The notes under the pieces were generated by a model. The model was not told the DNA's origin and did not search any database. It saw nothing but the letters and a program-made list of their open reading frames with translations. Made by a program: the position numbers and the translations under genes. Shown here piece by piece: positions 27,710 to 36,651 of a DNA stretch of 64,000 bases. Origin of the DNA: Shewanella sp. VB17. Its GTDB lineage: Bacteria > Pseudomonadota > Gammaproteobacteria > Enterobacterales > Shewanellaceae. The first letter of the stretch is position 1. Every line of letters begins with the position of its first letter. The stretch spans positions 496,001-560,000 of the forward strand of contig NZ_JABRVS010000001.1 of assembly GCF_013248905.1 (NCBI RefSeq), written 5' to 3'.

Positions 27710-27957
27710 TGTCTGATAATATCCGTACTTTGCAGGGTCGTGTACTTAGTGACAAAATGGACAAGTCCATTACTGTTGCTATTGAGCGTAAGGTTAAGCA
27801 TCCTTTATATGGGAAGTACCTTAAGCGTACAACAAAGATCCATGCACATGATGAACAAAATCAGTGTACTACTGGTGATGTCGTGACTATTCGCGAATGT
27901 CGTCCGTTATCTAAGACTAAGTCTTGGACTCTGGTTGAAGTAATTACAAAAGCTTAA
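27709..27957 (+). CDS. rpsQ: 30S ribosomal protein S17
   Basis: S17 is an early 30S assembly protein with an OB fold. The 82 aa (84 in E. coli) contain RTLQGRVLSDKMDKSITV and TGDVVTIRECRPLSKTKSW. It is the last gene of the S10 operon, directly before a terminator. Confidence 0.98.
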   Translation: MSDNIRTLQGRVLSDKMDKSITVAIERKVKHPLYGKYLKRTTKIHAHDEQNQCTTGDVVTIRECRPLSKTKSWTLVEVITKA

Positions 27958-27976
27958 TTTTTTTAAGCTTTTAACG

Positions 27977-28004
27977 AAACGGCTCCTTCGTGGGGCCGTT
28001 TTTA
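27977..28004 (+). terminator. Intrinsic terminator ending the S10 operon
   Basis: A 10-bp stem (27977-27986 with 27992-28001), loop TTCGT, and T tract follow rpsQ. The following 130 bp contain TTGACA at 28055-28060, a candidate -35 of the spc operon promoter, although no good -10 is seen at the ideal spacing. Confidence 0.9.
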
Positions 28005-28134
28005 TTTTAACACTATCTATTCCTTTAAAGCGGTGTTACACTTGCGCGCCAATTTTGACAAAATTATCGTCGAAATTTGGTTAAAAAGTAGCCCCGATTT
28101 GGGGATGTGAAGTAACGTTAGCGGAGCATTTACA

Positions 28135-28503
28135 ATGATCCAAATGCAATCTACTCTAGATGTTGCCTGCAACAGTGGCGCTCGTAGAGTTCAGTGTATT
28201 AAGGTCTTAGGTGGATCTCACCGTCGTTATGCCGGTATCGGCGACATCATTAAGGTTTCTGTTAAAGAAGCTATTCCTCGCGGTAAAGCGAAGAAAGGTG
28301 ATGTTTATAGCGCGGTTGTGGTTCGTACTAAGAAAGGCGTTCGTCGTCCAGACGGTTCTGTCATTCGCTTCGATCGGAACGCAGCTGTTTTGCTTAACGC
28401 AAACAATGCACCGATTGGTACTCGTATTTTTGGCCCAGTGACGCGTGAATTGCGTACCGAACAGTTTATGAAAATTGTTTCTCTGGCCCCTGAAGTACTG
28501 TAA
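28135..28503 (+). CDS. rplN: 50S ribosomal protein L14
   Basis: L14 lies at the subunit interface and contacts 16S helix 14. The 122 aa (123 in E. coli) contain NSGARR, GGSHRRYAGIGDIIKV and KKGVRRPDGSVIRFD. GCGGAGC precedes the ATG. First gene of the spc operon. Confidence 0.98.
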   Translation: MIQMQSTLDVACNSGARRVQCIKVLGGSHRRYAGIGDIIKVSVKEAIPRGKAKKGDVYSAVVVRTKKGVRRPDGSVIRFDRNAAVLLNANNAPIGTRIFGPVTRELRTEQFMKIVSLAPEVL

Positions 28504-28514
28504 AGGAGCATAAC

Positions 28515-28829
28515 ATGGCAGCAAAAATCCGTCGCGAAGACGAAATAATCGTACTAGCAGGTAAAGATAAAGGGAAACGTGCAAAAGTTTCTCAGGTTCT
28601 TCCTACTGGTAAATTAATTGTTGAAGGTCTTAATCTTGTTAAGAAACACCAGAAGCCAAACCCACAATTGGGCGTAGCTGGCGGTATTATTGAGCAAGAA
28701 GCACCGATACAAGCATCAAACGTAGCGCTTTTCAACTCTGCCACTGGCAAAGCTGATCGCGTTGGTTTCCGATTTGAAGACGGCCAAAAAGTCCGTTTCT
28801 TTAAGTCGAACAGTGAACTCGTGAAGTAA
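28515..28829 (+). CDS. rplX: 50S ribosomal protein L24
   Basis: L24 is an assembly initiator protein near the tunnel exit. The 104 aa equal E. coli and contain the KOW motif DEIIVLAGKDKGKRAKV. AAAGGAG gives a strong ribosome binding site, 11 bp after rplN. Confidence 0.98.
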   Translation: MAAKIRREDEIIVLAGKDKGKRAKVSQVLPTGKLIVEGLNLVKKHQKPNPQLGVAGGIIEQEAPIQASNVALFNSATGKADRVGFRFEDGQKVRFFKSNSELVK

Positions 28830-28841
28830 TTGGAGTAAACG

Positions 28842-29381
28842 ATGGCGAAACTGCATGATAAATATCAAGAGACTGTTAGCCCTGAGCTTTTAAAGAAGTT
28901 TGGTTTTAGCAGTGTCATGCAAGTCCCTCGGATTGAGAAAATCACCCTTAATATGGGTGTTGGCGAAGCTGTAGCAGACAAGAAAGTTATGGAGCATGCG
29001 CTCCGTGATATGACTGCTATTGCTGGTCAAAAGCCAGTAGTGACTGTAGCTCGTAAGTCAGTTGCTGGTTTCAAAATCCGTGAAGGCTACCCGATAGGCT
29101 GTAAGGTGACACTGCGCGGTGAGCGTATGTGGGAATTCTTAGAGCGTTTAGTTGATATCGCAATCCCGCGTATTCGTGATTTCCGTGGCATGAGCGTTAA
29201 ATCGTTCGACGGCCGTGGTAACTACGCAATGGGTGTACGTGAGCAGATTATCTTTCCAGAGATCGAATACGATAAAATCGATAAGATCCGTGGCCTAGAT
29301 GTTGTGATCACTACTTCTGCGAAGAATGATGAAGAAGGGCTAGCTTTGCTTGAAGCCTTTAACTTCCCATTCAAAAAATAA
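28842..29381 (+). CDS. rplE: 50S ribosomal protein L5
   Basis: L5 binds 5S rRNA with L18 and L25 in the central protuberance. The 179 aa equal E. coli; IEKITLNMGVGEA and RDFRGMSVKSFDGRGNY are signatures. In E. coli the S8 repressor binds the mRNA around the rplE start to regulate the spc operon; the same control is likely here. Confidence 0.98.
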   Translation: MAKLHDKYQETVSPELLKKFGFSSVMQVPRIEKITLNMGVGEAVADKKVMEHALRDMTAIAGQKPVVTVARKSVAGFKIREGYPIGCKVTLRGERMWEFLERLVDIAIPRIRDFRGMSVKSFDGRGNYAMGVREQIIFPEIEYDKIDKIRGLDVVITTSAKNDEEGLALLEAFNFPFKK

Positions 29382-29391
29382 GGGTAGCGTA

Positions 29392-29697
29392 ATGGCAAAA
29401 AGTTCAATGAAAGCACGTGAATTAAAACGTGCCAAGCTCGTGGCTAAATTCGCTGAAAAGCGTCTAGCTCTTAAAGCTGTCATTAATAATCCAACTACAT
29501 CTGATGATGATCGTTGGGATGCAGTTCTTAAGTTGCAAGGTCTACCACGTGACTCTAGTGCAGCGCGTCAGCGCAATCGCTGTAGTCAAACTGGTCGCCC
29601 ACATGGTTATTTACGTAAATTCGGCCTTAGCCGTATCAAATTACGTGAAGCAACTATGCGCGGTGAAGTTCCTGGCCTGCGTAAGGCCAGCTGGTAA
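29392..29697 (+). CDS. rpsN: 30S ribosomal protein S14
   Basis: S14 is a 30S head protein. ATG 29392 gives MAKSSMKARELKRAK and 101 aa, as in E. coli; an in-frame start at 29350 lies within rplE and is rejected. This is the long form without the zinc-binding cysteine pairs (only one Cys in RNRCSQTGRPHG), normal for gammaproteobacteria. Confidence 0.98.
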   Translation: MAKSSMKARELKRAKLVAKFAEKRLALKAVINNPTTSDDDRWDAVLKLQGLPRDSSAARQRNRCSQTGRPHGYLRKFGLSRIKLREATMRGEVPGLRKASW

Positions 29698-29721
29698 ACA
29701 TTTGTCACGGAGTAAGCTTAT

Positions 29722-30114
29722 ATGAGCATGCAAGATCCTATAGCGGATATGTTAACCCGTATTCGTAATGGCCAAGCTGCTAACCACGTATCAGTATCTA
29801 TGCCTTCTGCTAAGCTAAAAGTTGCCATCGCGCAAACGCTTAAAGAAGAGGGTTATATCACTGATTTCGCCGTAGCAGATGAAGCCAAGCCTGTTCTTGA
29901 AATTACATTAAAGTATTTCCAAGGTCAGCCAGTCGTTGAGACTATCCAGCGCGTTAGCCGTCCTGGTCTTCGTATTTACAAAGGTAAAGACGAACTTCCA
30001 AAGGTGATGGGCGGACTGGGTGTCGCAATAGTATCCACTTCTAAAGGTTTGATGACTGATCGTACTGCCCGCCAAAATGGCATGGGTGGGGAAGTTATCT
30101 GCTACGTAGCATAA
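29722..30114 (+). CDS. rpsH: 30S ribosomal protein S8
   Basis: S8 binds the central domain of 16S rRNA and in E. coli represses the spc operon. The 130 aa equal E. coli; MQDPIADMLTRIRNGQ and the C-terminal NGMGGEVICYVA are conserved. It is preceded by an ACGGAG ribosome binding site. Confidence 0.98.
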   Translation: MSMQDPIADMLTRIRNGQAANHVSVSMPSAKLKVAIAQTLKEEGYITDFAVADEAKPVLEITLKYFQGQPVVETIQRVSRPGLRIYKGKDELPKVMGGLGVAIVSTSKGLMTDRTARQNGMGGEVICYVA

Positions 30115-30125
30115 AGGAGCAAGCA

Positions 30126-30656
30126 ATGTCTCGTGTCGCAAAAGCACCAGTCGCTATTCCTGCAGGCGTAGAAGTGACTTTAAACGAACAAACTATCACC
30201 GTAAAAGGGTCTAAAGGTAGTTTGACTCGAGTAATAAACACCGATGTTTCTATTGTTATTGATAACAATGAAATCAAGTGTAGCCCAATTGAAGGCGTGA
30301 AAACTGCCGCTCAAGCCGGTACTGCTCGAGCTTTAATCAACAATATGGTTGTTGGTGTAACAGCTGGTTTTGAGAAGAAACTACAGTTAGTTGGTGTCGG
30401 TTACCGTGCGAAAGTCGCTGGTAATGGCGTTGATTTAACACTTGGTTTTTCACATCCACTAGTACATGAACTCCCTAACGGCGTAACAGCTGTTTGCCCG
30501 ACACAAACTGAAATCGTACTTTCTGGTACTGATAAGCAGCTTATTGGGCAAGTCGCAGCTGAGATTCGTGGCTACCGTCCACCAGAACCTTATAAAGGTA
30601 AAGGTGTTCGATATGCTGACGAACAAGTACGTCGTAAAGAGGCTAAGAAGAAGTAG
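30126..30656 (+). CDS. rplF: 50S ribosomal protein L6
   Basis: L6 lies near the sarcin-ricin loop and the factor-binding site. The 176 aa (177 in E. coli) have two related domains and the C-terminal signature RPPEPYKGKGVRY. AAAGGAGC lies upstream; rplR follows after 10 bp. Confidence 0.98.
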   Translation: MSRVAKAPVAIPAGVEVTLNEQTITVKGSKGSLTRVINTDVSIVIDNNEIKCSPIEGVKTAAQAGTARALINNMVVGVTAGFEKKLQLVGVGYRAKVAGNGVDLTLGFSHPLVHELPNGVTAVCPTQTEIVLSGTDKQLIGQVAAEIRGYRPPEPYKGKGVRYADEQVRRKEAKKK

Positions 30657-30666
30657 GTAACGCGAT

Positions 30667-31017
30667 ATGGATAAGAAAAAATCTCGCTTACGCCGCGCAT
30701 TACGCGCTCGTAAGAAGATCCAAGAGCTGGGCGTTAATCGTCTGGTTGTACATCGTACACCACGCCACACCTATGCTCAGGTAATTAGTCCTGACTCACA
30801 GGTTTTGGCGTCAGCTTCTACTGCTGAAAAAGCGGTAACAGAGCAGCTAAAGTACACAGGTAACGTTGATGCAGCTAAAACAGTAGGTAAAATCCTTGCT
30901 GAGCGTGCTATCGAAAAAGGCGTAACCGTAGTTGCATTCGATCGTTCCGGTTTCAAGTATCACGGCCGTGTTGCTGCTTTAGCAGATGCAGCTCGTGAAG
31001 CTGGCCTCAAGTTCTAA
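30667..31017 (+). CDS. rplR: 50S ribosomal protein L18
   Basis: L18 binds 5S rRNA with L5 and tethers it to 23S rRNA. The 116 aa (117 in E. coli) start with a strongly basic tail (KKKSRLRRALRARKK) and contain FDRSGFKYHGRVAALADAAR. It is an internal gene of the spc operon. Confidence 0.98.
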   Translation: MDKKKSRLRRALRARKKIQELGVNRLVVHRTPRHTYAQVISPDSQVLASASTAEKAVTEQLKYTGNVDAAKTVGKILAERAIEKGVTVVAFDRSGFKYHGRVAALADAAREAGLKF

Positions 31018-31031
31018 AGGAATGATGACAA

Positions 31032-31538
31032 ATGGCTAAATTCGAAGCTCAGCAACAAAAAGATGATCTGCAAGAGAAATTAGTTGCAGTTAATCGTGTT
31101 TCAAAAGTAGTTAAAGGCGGACGTATCTTTAGCTTCACTGCACTAACTGTAGTCGGTGATGGTAATGGTAAAGTTGGCTTTGGCTATGGTAAAGCGCGCG
31201 AAGTACCTGCAGCAATTCAGAAAGCAATGGAAAAGGCTCGACGCAACATTGTTTCTGTTGAATTGATTAATGGTACTCTGCATCACCCTGTAAAGGGCCG
31301 TCATACTGGTTCGCGTGTTTACATGCAACCAGCATCAGACGGTACCGGTATTATTGCCGGTGGCGCAATGCGTGCCGTATTGGAAGTAGCAGGCGTTCAT
31401 AACGTTCTGTCAAAAGCATACGGTTCTACTAACCCGATCAACATCGTTCGCGCAACTGTCGATGCGTTGGTGCACATGAAGTCACCATCACAAATCGCAG
31501 CTAAGCGTGGCCTGAATGTTAATGAAATTCGAGGTTAA
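31032..31538 (+). CDS. rpsE: 30S ribosomal protein S5
   Basis: S5 acts in translational accuracy and mRNA helicase activity at the entry channel. The 168 aa (167 in E. coli) contain the N-terminal double-stranded RNA-binding fold with GGRIFSFTALTVVGDG and GYGKAREVP. The residue pattern VNRVSKVVKGG around the spectinomycin loop is wild type. Confidence 0.98.
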   Translation: MAKFEAQQQKDDLQEKLVAVNRVSKVVKGGRIFSFTALTVVGDGNGKVGFGYGKAREVPAAIQKAMEKARRNIVSVELINGTLHHPVKGRHTGSRVYMQPASDGTGIIAGGAMRAVLEVAGVHNVLSKAYGSTNPINIVRATVDALVHMKSPSQIAAKRGLNVNEIRG

Positions 31539-31544
31539 TGCACC

Positions 31545-31730
31545 ATGGCTACTAAAACAATTAAAGTAACTCAGACTAAAAGTTCGATTGGACGTTTGCC
31601 TAAGCATCGTGCAACTTTGACAGGTCTTGGTCTACGCCGTATTAATCATACTGTTGAAGTAGAAGATACACCTTCTGTTCGCGGTATGATCAATAAGGTT
31701 TACTACATGGTTTCGGTGGAGGAAGTATAA
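31545..31730 (+). CDS. rpmD: 50S ribosomal protein L30
   Basis: L30 is a small 23S-binding protein. The 61 aa (59 in E. coli) show KVTQTKSSIGRLPKHRATL and GLRRINHTVE. It lies 6 bp after rpsE and 1 bp before rplO, within the spc operon. Confidence 0.97.
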   Translation: MATKTIKVTQTKSSIGRLPKHRATLTGLGLRRINHTVEVEDTPSVRGMINKVYYMVSVEEV

Positions 31731-31731
31731 G

Positions 31732-32166
31732 ATGCGTCTAAATACTCTATCACCTGCTGCAGGTGCTAAATCAGCAGCTAAGCGTGTAGGTCGCGGTATC
31801 GGTTCAGGCACTGGTAAAACTTGTGGTCGTGGCCACAAGGGACAGAAGTCTCGTTCTGGCGGCGGCGTTCGCGTCGGTTTCGAAGGTGGTCAAATGCCAC
31901 TTAAGATTCGTTTACCTAAGTTTGGTTTTACCTCGCGTAAAGCGTTGGTATCTGCCGAAGTTCGTATTAGCGAATTCGCTAAAGTTAACGGTGATGTTGT
32001 CGATTTGAGTACTCTGAAAGATGCGAATCTTGTGACTCGCAACATACAGTTTGCTAAAATCGTTCTTTCAGGTACCATTGAACGCCCTGTGACCGTTAAA
32101 GGTCTAAAGGTAACCAAAGGTGCTCGTGCAGCTATTGAAGCTGCCGGCGGAAAGATCGAGGAATAA
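31732..32166 (+). CDS. rplO: 50S ribosomal protein L15
   Basis: L15 is a late assembly protein binding many parts of 23S rRNA. The 144 aa equal E. coli; the glycine-rich basic N-terminal tail GRGIGSGTGKTCGRGHKGQK is characteristic. The start ATG lies 1 bp after the rpmD stop, with GGAGGAAG upstream inside rpmD. Confidence 0.98.
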   Translation: MRLNTLSPAAGAKSAAKRVGRGIGSGTGKTCGRGHKGQKSRSGGGVRVGFEGGQMPLKIRLPKFGFTSRKALVSAEVRISEFAKVNGDVVDLSTLKDANLVTRNIQFAKIVLSGTIERPVTVKGLKVTKGARAAIEAAGGKIEE

Positions 32167-32173
32167 TACGTCG

Positions 32174-33514
32174 ATGGCAAAACCAGGACTTGATTCAAAA
32201 AGCGCGAAAGGTGGATTTTCTGAACTGAAGACTCGCCTCCTGTTCGTGATTGGTGCAATTATCGTCTTTAGAGCCGGTTCGTTTGTACCAATTCCTGGTA
32301 TTGACGCTGCTGTGTTAGCAGAGCTGTTTAATCAGCAGAAGGGGACCATCCTAGGCATGTTTAACATGTTCTCTGGTGGTGCTCTTGAACGTGCCTCTAT
32401 CTTTGCATTAGGAATTATGCCGTATATTTCGGCATCAATCATTATGCAGTTACTGACTGTCGTGCATCCAGCACTCGCTGAACTTAAAAAGGAAGGCGAA
32501 TCTGGGCGTAAGAAAATCAGTCAGTACACAAGATATGGTACTTTGGTCCTGGGTACATTTCAGGCGGTCGGTATTGCAACTGGGTTACCAAACTTAGTTC
32601 CAGGTTTAGTTGTAAATCTTGGATTCGGTTTTTACTTCGTTGCAGTCGTTAGTTTAGTGACTGGAACGATGTTCCTTATGTGGCTAGGTGAGCAAATAAC
32701 CGAACGAGGCATAGGTAATGGTATCTCGATATTAATTTTTTCGGGTATTGTTGCTGGTCTACCATCTGCTATCGGCCAAACGGCTGAGCAAGCGCGTCAA
32801 GGTGACTTGAGCGTGATCGTGTTGTTGTTGTTAGCTGTTATTGTATTTGCTGTAACGTATTTCGTTGTATTTGTTGAGCGTGGTCAACGTCGTATTGTCG
32901 TTAACTATGCTAAGCGTCAGCAGGGTCGTAAGGTCTTTGCTGCACAAAGCACACATTTACCACTTAAGATAAATATGGCAGGTGTAATACCACCAATTTT
33001 TGCGTCAAGCATCATTTTATTTCCAGGTACACTAGCACAGTGGTTTGGTCAAAATGAGTCCTTATCATGGTTAAGTGATTTTTCACTTGCAGTGTCACCA
33101 GGACAACCGCTTTACTCATTATTGTATGCTACTGCAATTATCTTCTTTTGTTTCTTCTATACTGCGTTGGTGTTTAACCCACGTGAGACAGCCGATAACT
33201 TAAAGAAGAGCGGTGCGTTTATTCCTGGGATCCGTCCTGGAGAACAGACTTCGCGTTACATTGATAAAGTAATGACTCGCTTGACATTAGCAGGCGCATT
33301 GTATATTACTTTTATCTGTTTAATTCCGGAGTTCATGTTAATTACGTGGAAAGTGCAGTTTTATTTTGGCGGCACTTCGCTACTTATTATGGTAGTCGTA
33401 ATCATGGACTTTATGGCTCAAGTTCAGACTCATATGATGTCTCATCAGTATGAATCTGTAATGAAGAAGGCTAACCTAGTTAACAAAGCGAATTTAGATC
33501 GCTTTGGTCGCTAA
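32174..33514 (+). CDS. secY: Preprotein translocase subunit SecY
   Basis: SecY is the ten-helix channel of the Sec translocon in the inner membrane. ATG 32174 gives MAKPGLDSKSAKGGFSELK and 446 aa (443 in E. coli); an in-frame start at 32120 lies inside rplO and is rejected. The plug and helix 2 region with IFALGIMPYISASI, and the cytoplasmic loop NPRETADNLKKSGAFIPGIR, are typical. Located near the end of the spc operon, as in nearly all bacteria. Confidence 0.98.
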   Translation: MAKPGLDSKSAKGGFSELKTRLLFVIGAIIVFRAGSFVPIPGIDAAVLAELFNQQKGTILGMFNMFSGGALERASIFALGIMPYISASIIMQLLTVVHPALAELKKEGESGRKKISQYTRYGTLVLGTFQAVGIATGLPNLVPGLVVNLGFGFYFVAVVSLVTGTMFLMWLGEQITERGIGNGISILIFSGIVAGLPSAIGQTAEQARQGDLSVIVLLLLAVIVFAVTYFVVFVERGQRRIVVNYAKRQQGRKVFAAQSTHLPLKINMAGVIPPIFASSIILFPGTLAQWFGQNESLSWLSDFSLAVSPGQPLYSLLYATAIIFFCFFYTALVFNPRETADNLKKSGAFIPGIRPGEQTSRYIDKVMTRLTLAGALYITFICLIPEFMLITWKVQFYFGGTSLLIMVVVIMDFMAQVQTHMMSHQYESVMKKANLVNKANLDRFGR

Positions 33515-33537
33515 GAAAGTTTTCTCGGAGTGATGAA

Positions 33538-33651
33538 ATGAAAGTTCGAGCTTCCGTGAAGAAGATCTGCCGTAATTGCAAGATCGTCAAACGTAGTGGC
33601 GTTGTACGTGTGATTTGTGTTGAACCTAAACATAAACAGCGTCAAGGCTAA
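33538..33651 (+). CDS. rpmJ: 50S ribosomal protein L36
   Basis: This short 37-codon gene follows secY after 23 bp, with CGGAG upstream of ATG 33538. The product reads MKVRASVKKICRNCK... and has the zinc-binding set C11, C14, C27 and H32, the C+ form of L36. It ends the spc operon right before a strong terminator. Confidence 0.97.
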   Translation: MKVRASVKKICRNCKIVKRSGVVRVICVEPKHKQRQG

Positions 33652-33656
33652 AAACA

Positions 33657-33690
33657 TTTGTTCAGCCCTGTTCGGGCTGAACAAAATTTT
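33657..33690 (+). terminator. Terminator ending the spc operon
   Basis: A 12-bp perfect stem (33657-33668 with 33674-33685), loop TGTTC, is followed by ATTTTATTT. It starts 5 bp after the rpmJ stop. Confidence 0.9.
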
Positions 33691-33692
33691 AT

Positions 33693-33721
33693 TTGCAAAA
33701 CTGTTATCTGTCGAGTATCCT
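33693..33721 (+). promoter_or_regulatory. Promoter and leader of the alpha operon (putative)
   Basis: TTGCAA (33693-33698), a 17-bp spacer and TATCCT (33716-33721) lie 45 bp before the GTG start of rpsM. In E. coli, S4 represses the alpha operon by stabilising a pseudoknot over the rpsM start; the leader is short enough to do the same, but I could not confirm the fold. Confidence 0.5.
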
Positions 33722-33765
33722 ACCGGGCTTTTCACAGATAACCATTAACTATTTAGGAGTGCATA

Positions 33766-34122
33766 GTGGCCCGTATCGCTGGCATTAACATTCCTGATCA
33801 TAAGCATACCGTCATTGCATTGACTGGTATTTTCGGTATAGGTCGTACTCGTGCTAGAGCAATCTGCGCGGCTACTTCTGTTGCTGAAGAAGCTAAGATC
33901 AAGGAATTGAGCGAAGCTCAAATTGATACACTACGCGAAGCAGTTGCCGAATACACTGTTGAAGGTGATTTGCGTCGTGAAGTATCCATGAACATCAAAC
34001 GTCTTATGGACCTTGGTTGTTACCGTGGAATACGTCACCGTCGTAGCCTGCCTCTTCGTGGGCAACGTACTAAGACCAATGCGCGTACGCGTAAAGGTCC
34101 ACGTAAACCAATTAGAAAGTAA
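33766..34122 (+). CDS. rpsM: 30S ribosomal protein S13
   Basis: S13 contacts P-site tRNA and bridges to L5. The 118 aa equal E. coli; ARIAGINIPDHKHTVIAL and the basic tail TNARTRKGPRKPIRK are conserved. It starts with GTG 33766 behind TAGGAG; a non-ATG start is common in this gene. First gene of the alpha operon. Confidence 0.98.
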   Translation: MARIAGINIPDHKHTVIALTGIFGIGRTRARAICAATSVAEEAKIKELSEAQIDTLREAVAEYTVEGDLRREVSMNIKRLMDLGCYRGIRHRRSLPLRGQRTKTNARTRKGPRKPIRK

Positions 34123-34136
34123 CGGGGTAAACCGAA

Positions 34137-34529
34137 ATGGCTAAAGTTCCGTCACGTTCTCCGCGTAAGCGTGTACGTAAACAGGTTGCTGATGGTATGG
34201 CGCATATCCATGCGTCTTTCAACAACACAATTATTACCATTACTGATCGTCAAGGTAATGCACTGTCTTGGGCAACTTCAGGTGGTTCAGGTTTTCGTGG
34301 TTCACGTAAATCTACTCCTTTTGCTGCACAGGTTGCTGCTGAGCGTGCAGGTGTTGCTGCTCAGGATTACGGTGTTAAGAACCTTGAAGTATTTGTAAAG
34401 GGTCCAGGTCCAGGGCGTGAATCAGCGATTCGCGCACTCAATTCGGTTGGTTATAAAATTACCAATATTACCGATGTGACGCCTATCCCTCATAATGGTT
34501 GTCGTCCTCCTAAGAAACGTCGCGTATAA
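34137..34529 (+). CDS. rpsK: 30S ribosomal protein S11
   Basis: S11 forms the 30S platform next to the E-site mRNA. The 130 aa (129 in E. coli) contain HIHASFNNTIITITDRQGN and the C-terminal NGCRPPKKRRV. It lies 14 bp after rpsM. Confidence 0.98.
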   Translation: MAKVPSRSPRKRVRKQVADGMAHIHASFNNTIITITDRQGNALSWATSGGSGFRGSRKSTPFAAQVAAERAGVAAQDYGVKNLEVFVKGPGPGRESAIRALNSVGYKITNITDVTPIPHNGCRPPKKRRV

Positions 34530-34564
34530 CACGCCGTTTTTAATAGGATAGTTGGAGAAAGAAC

Positions 34565-35185
34565 ATGGCAAGATACTTGGGTCCTAAGCTCAAGCTCAGC
34601 CGCAGAGAAGGTACAGACCTTTTCCTAAAAAGCGGCGTGAGAGCAATCGATTCGAAGTGTAAGCTCGAAACTGCACCTGGACAACACGGCGCTCGTAAGA
34701 CCCGTTTGTCTGAGTATGGCGTTCAGCTACGCGAGAAACAAAAAGTTCGTCGTACTTATGGTGTGCTTGAAAAGCAATTCCGTAATTACTACAAAGACGC
34801 TGCACGTACTAAAGGTAACACAGGTGAAAACCTACTGACGCTTTTAGAAACCCGTCTTGATAACGTTGTATACCGTATGGGATTTGGCGCAACTCGTGCA
34901 GAAGCACGTCAGCTTGTTAGCCACAAATCGATTATGGTAAACAGTAGCGTTGTTAACATTCCATCATTCAAAGTGTCTGCGAATGATGTAATTAGCATTC
35001 GTGAGAAGTCTAAGAAGCAAGCGCGTATTATTGCTGCTTTAGAAGTTGCTTCTCAGCGCGAAAAGCCAATATGGGTTGAAGTTGATAACACTAAGATGGA
35101 AGGGGCATTTAAACGTCTTCCAGAGCGTAGTGATTTATCTGCGGAAATTAACGAACAGCTCATCGTCGAACTTTACTCTAAGTAA
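34565..35185 (+). CDS. rpsD: 30S ribosomal protein S4
   Basis: S4 nucleates 30S assembly and represses the alpha operon in E. coli; it also takes part in rRNA antitermination. The 206 aa equal E. coli and include an S4 RNA-binding domain near VYRMGFGATRAEARQLVSHK. The short-range N-terminal region lacks a CXXC zinc site, as in other gammaproteobacteria. Confidence 0.98.
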   Translation: MARYLGPKLKLSRREGTDLFLKSGVRAIDSKCKLETAPGQHGARKTRLSEYGVQLREKQKVRRTYGVLEKQFRNYYKDAARTKGNTGENLLTLLETRLDNVVYRMGFGATRAEARQLVSHKSIMVNSSVVNIPSFKVSANDVISIREKSKKQARIIAALEVASQREKPIWVEVDNTKMEGAFKRLPERSDLSAEINEQLIVELYSK

Positions 35186-35209
35186 AGTTAAAACAAAAGA
35201 GAGGACACA

Positions 35210-36199
35210 ATGCAGGGTTCTGTTACAGAATTTCTTAGACCGCGTCTCGTTGATATCGAGCAGGTTAATCCAACACGTGCTAAAGTCACACTTGAGCCGC
35301 TAGAACGTGGTTTTGGTCATACTTTGGGTAACGCGTTGCGTCGTATCCTATTGTCGTCAATGCCAGGCTGCGCGGTAACCGAAGTAGAGATCGATGGTGT
35401 ACTGCATGAGTATAGTAGCAAGGAAGGCGTTCAAGAGGATGTTCTTGAGATCCTACTAAACCTTAAAGGTTTAGCGGTAGTGATCGAAGGAAAAGACGAA
35501 GCTATGCTTACGTTAAGTAAGTCAGGCGCAGGCCCTGTTACTGCAGCAGATATCACCCATGATGGTGATGTCACTATCATGAATCCTGACCATATTATTT
35601 GTCATTTGACAGGTAATAATGACGTCAGCATGCGGATCCGTGTTGAGCGTGGTCGTGGTTATGTACCGGCATCAGCCCGTGCACAAACCGAAGACGATGA
35701 TCGCCCTATCGGCCGTTTGTTGGTGGATTCTTCATTCTCGCCAGTTGCTCGTATAGCCTACAATGTAGAAGCTGCACGTGTTGAACAGCGTACTGACTTG
35801 GATAAACTCGTTATTGATATGACCACAAACGGTACTATCGATCCTGAGGAAGCTATCCGTCGTTCTGCAACCATCTTAGCTGAACAGCTAGATGCATTTG
35901 TTGAACTGCGTGATATTACCGAGCCAGAGTTGAAGGAAGAGAAGCCGGAGTTTGATCCGATATTGCTGCGTCCTGTCGACGATTTAGAGCTAACTGTACG
36001 TTCAGCTAACTGTTTGAAGGCTGAAGCGATTCATTATATCGGTGATCTGGTACAGCGTACTGAAGTTGAGCTGCTTAAAACGCCTAACTTAGGTAAGAAA
36101 TCTCTTACTGAAATTAAGGATGTTTTAGCGTCTCGCGGACTGTCGTTAGGTATGCGTCTTGAAAACTGGCCTCCAGCTAGTTTGGCAGACGACCTCTAA
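35210..36199 (+). CDS. rpoA: RNA polymerase alpha subunit
   Basis: The alpha dimer scaffolds RNA polymerase, and its C-terminal domain contacts UP elements and activators. The 329 aa equal E. coli. The N-terminal domain has GFGHTLGNALRRILLSSMPG; the C-terminal domain has RSANCLKAEAIHYIGDL and NLGKKSLTEIKDVLASRGL, with the UP-element-binding arginine and lysines in the expected places. Fourth gene of the alpha operon. Confidence 0.99.
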   Translation: MQGSVTEFLRPRLVDIEQVNPTRAKVTLEPLERGFGHTLGNALRRILLSSMPGCAVTEVEIDGVLHEYSSKEGVQEDVLEILLNLKGLAVVIEGKDEAMLTLSKSGAGPVTAADITHDGDVTIMNPDHIICHLTGNNDVSMRIRVERGRGYVPASARAQTEDDDRPIGRLLVDSSFSPVARIAYNVEAARVEQRTDLDKLVIDMTTNGTIDPEEAIRRSATILAEQLDAFVELRDITEPELKEEKPEFDPILLRPVDDLELTVRSANCLKAEAIHYIGDLVQRTEVELLKTPNLGKKSLTEIKDVLASRGLSLGMRLENWPPASLADDL

Positions 36200-36237
36200 G
36201 TCCAGAACTGTACAGAATTAGGTAATAAGGATTAGTC

Positions 36238-36636
36238 ATGCGCCATCGTAAGAGTGGTCGTCAACTGAACCGTAACAGTAGTCATCGTCAAGCCATGTTT
36301 CGTAACATGGCAAGCTCTTTAGTCCGTCACGAAGTGATTAAGACTACTGTAGCTAAAGCGAAAGAGCTGCGTCGCGTAGTTGAACCTCTAATAACACTTG
36401 CTAAGAGTGATAGCGTTGCAAACCGCCGTTTGGTATTTGCTCGTACTCGCGACGCTGAAGTCGTCGGTAAGTTATTTAATGAATTGGGTCCACGCTACCA
36501 GGAACGTCCTGGCGGTTACACCCGTATCCTTAAGTGCGGTCTACGTACTGGTGATAAAGCGCCTATGGCGTATATTGAGCTAGTTGGTCGCCCAGAAGAT
36601 GCTGAAGCTGTTGAAGCTGATGACTCTGCTGAATAA
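36238..36636 (+). CDS. rplQ: 50S ribosomal protein L17
   Basis: L17 lies near the tunnel exit. The 132 aa (127 in E. coli) begin MRHRKSGRQLNRNSSHRQAM and end with an acidic tail. It is the last gene of the alpha operon and of the whole ribosomal array. Confidence 0.98.
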   Translation: MRHRKSGRQLNRNSSHRQAMFRNMASSLVRHEVIKTTVAKAKELRRVVEPLITLAKSDSVANRRLVFARTRDAEVVGKLFNELGPRYQERPGGYTRILKCGLRTGDKAPMAYIELVGRPEDAEAVEADDSAE

Positions 36637-36651
36637 TTAAGGTTTCATTAT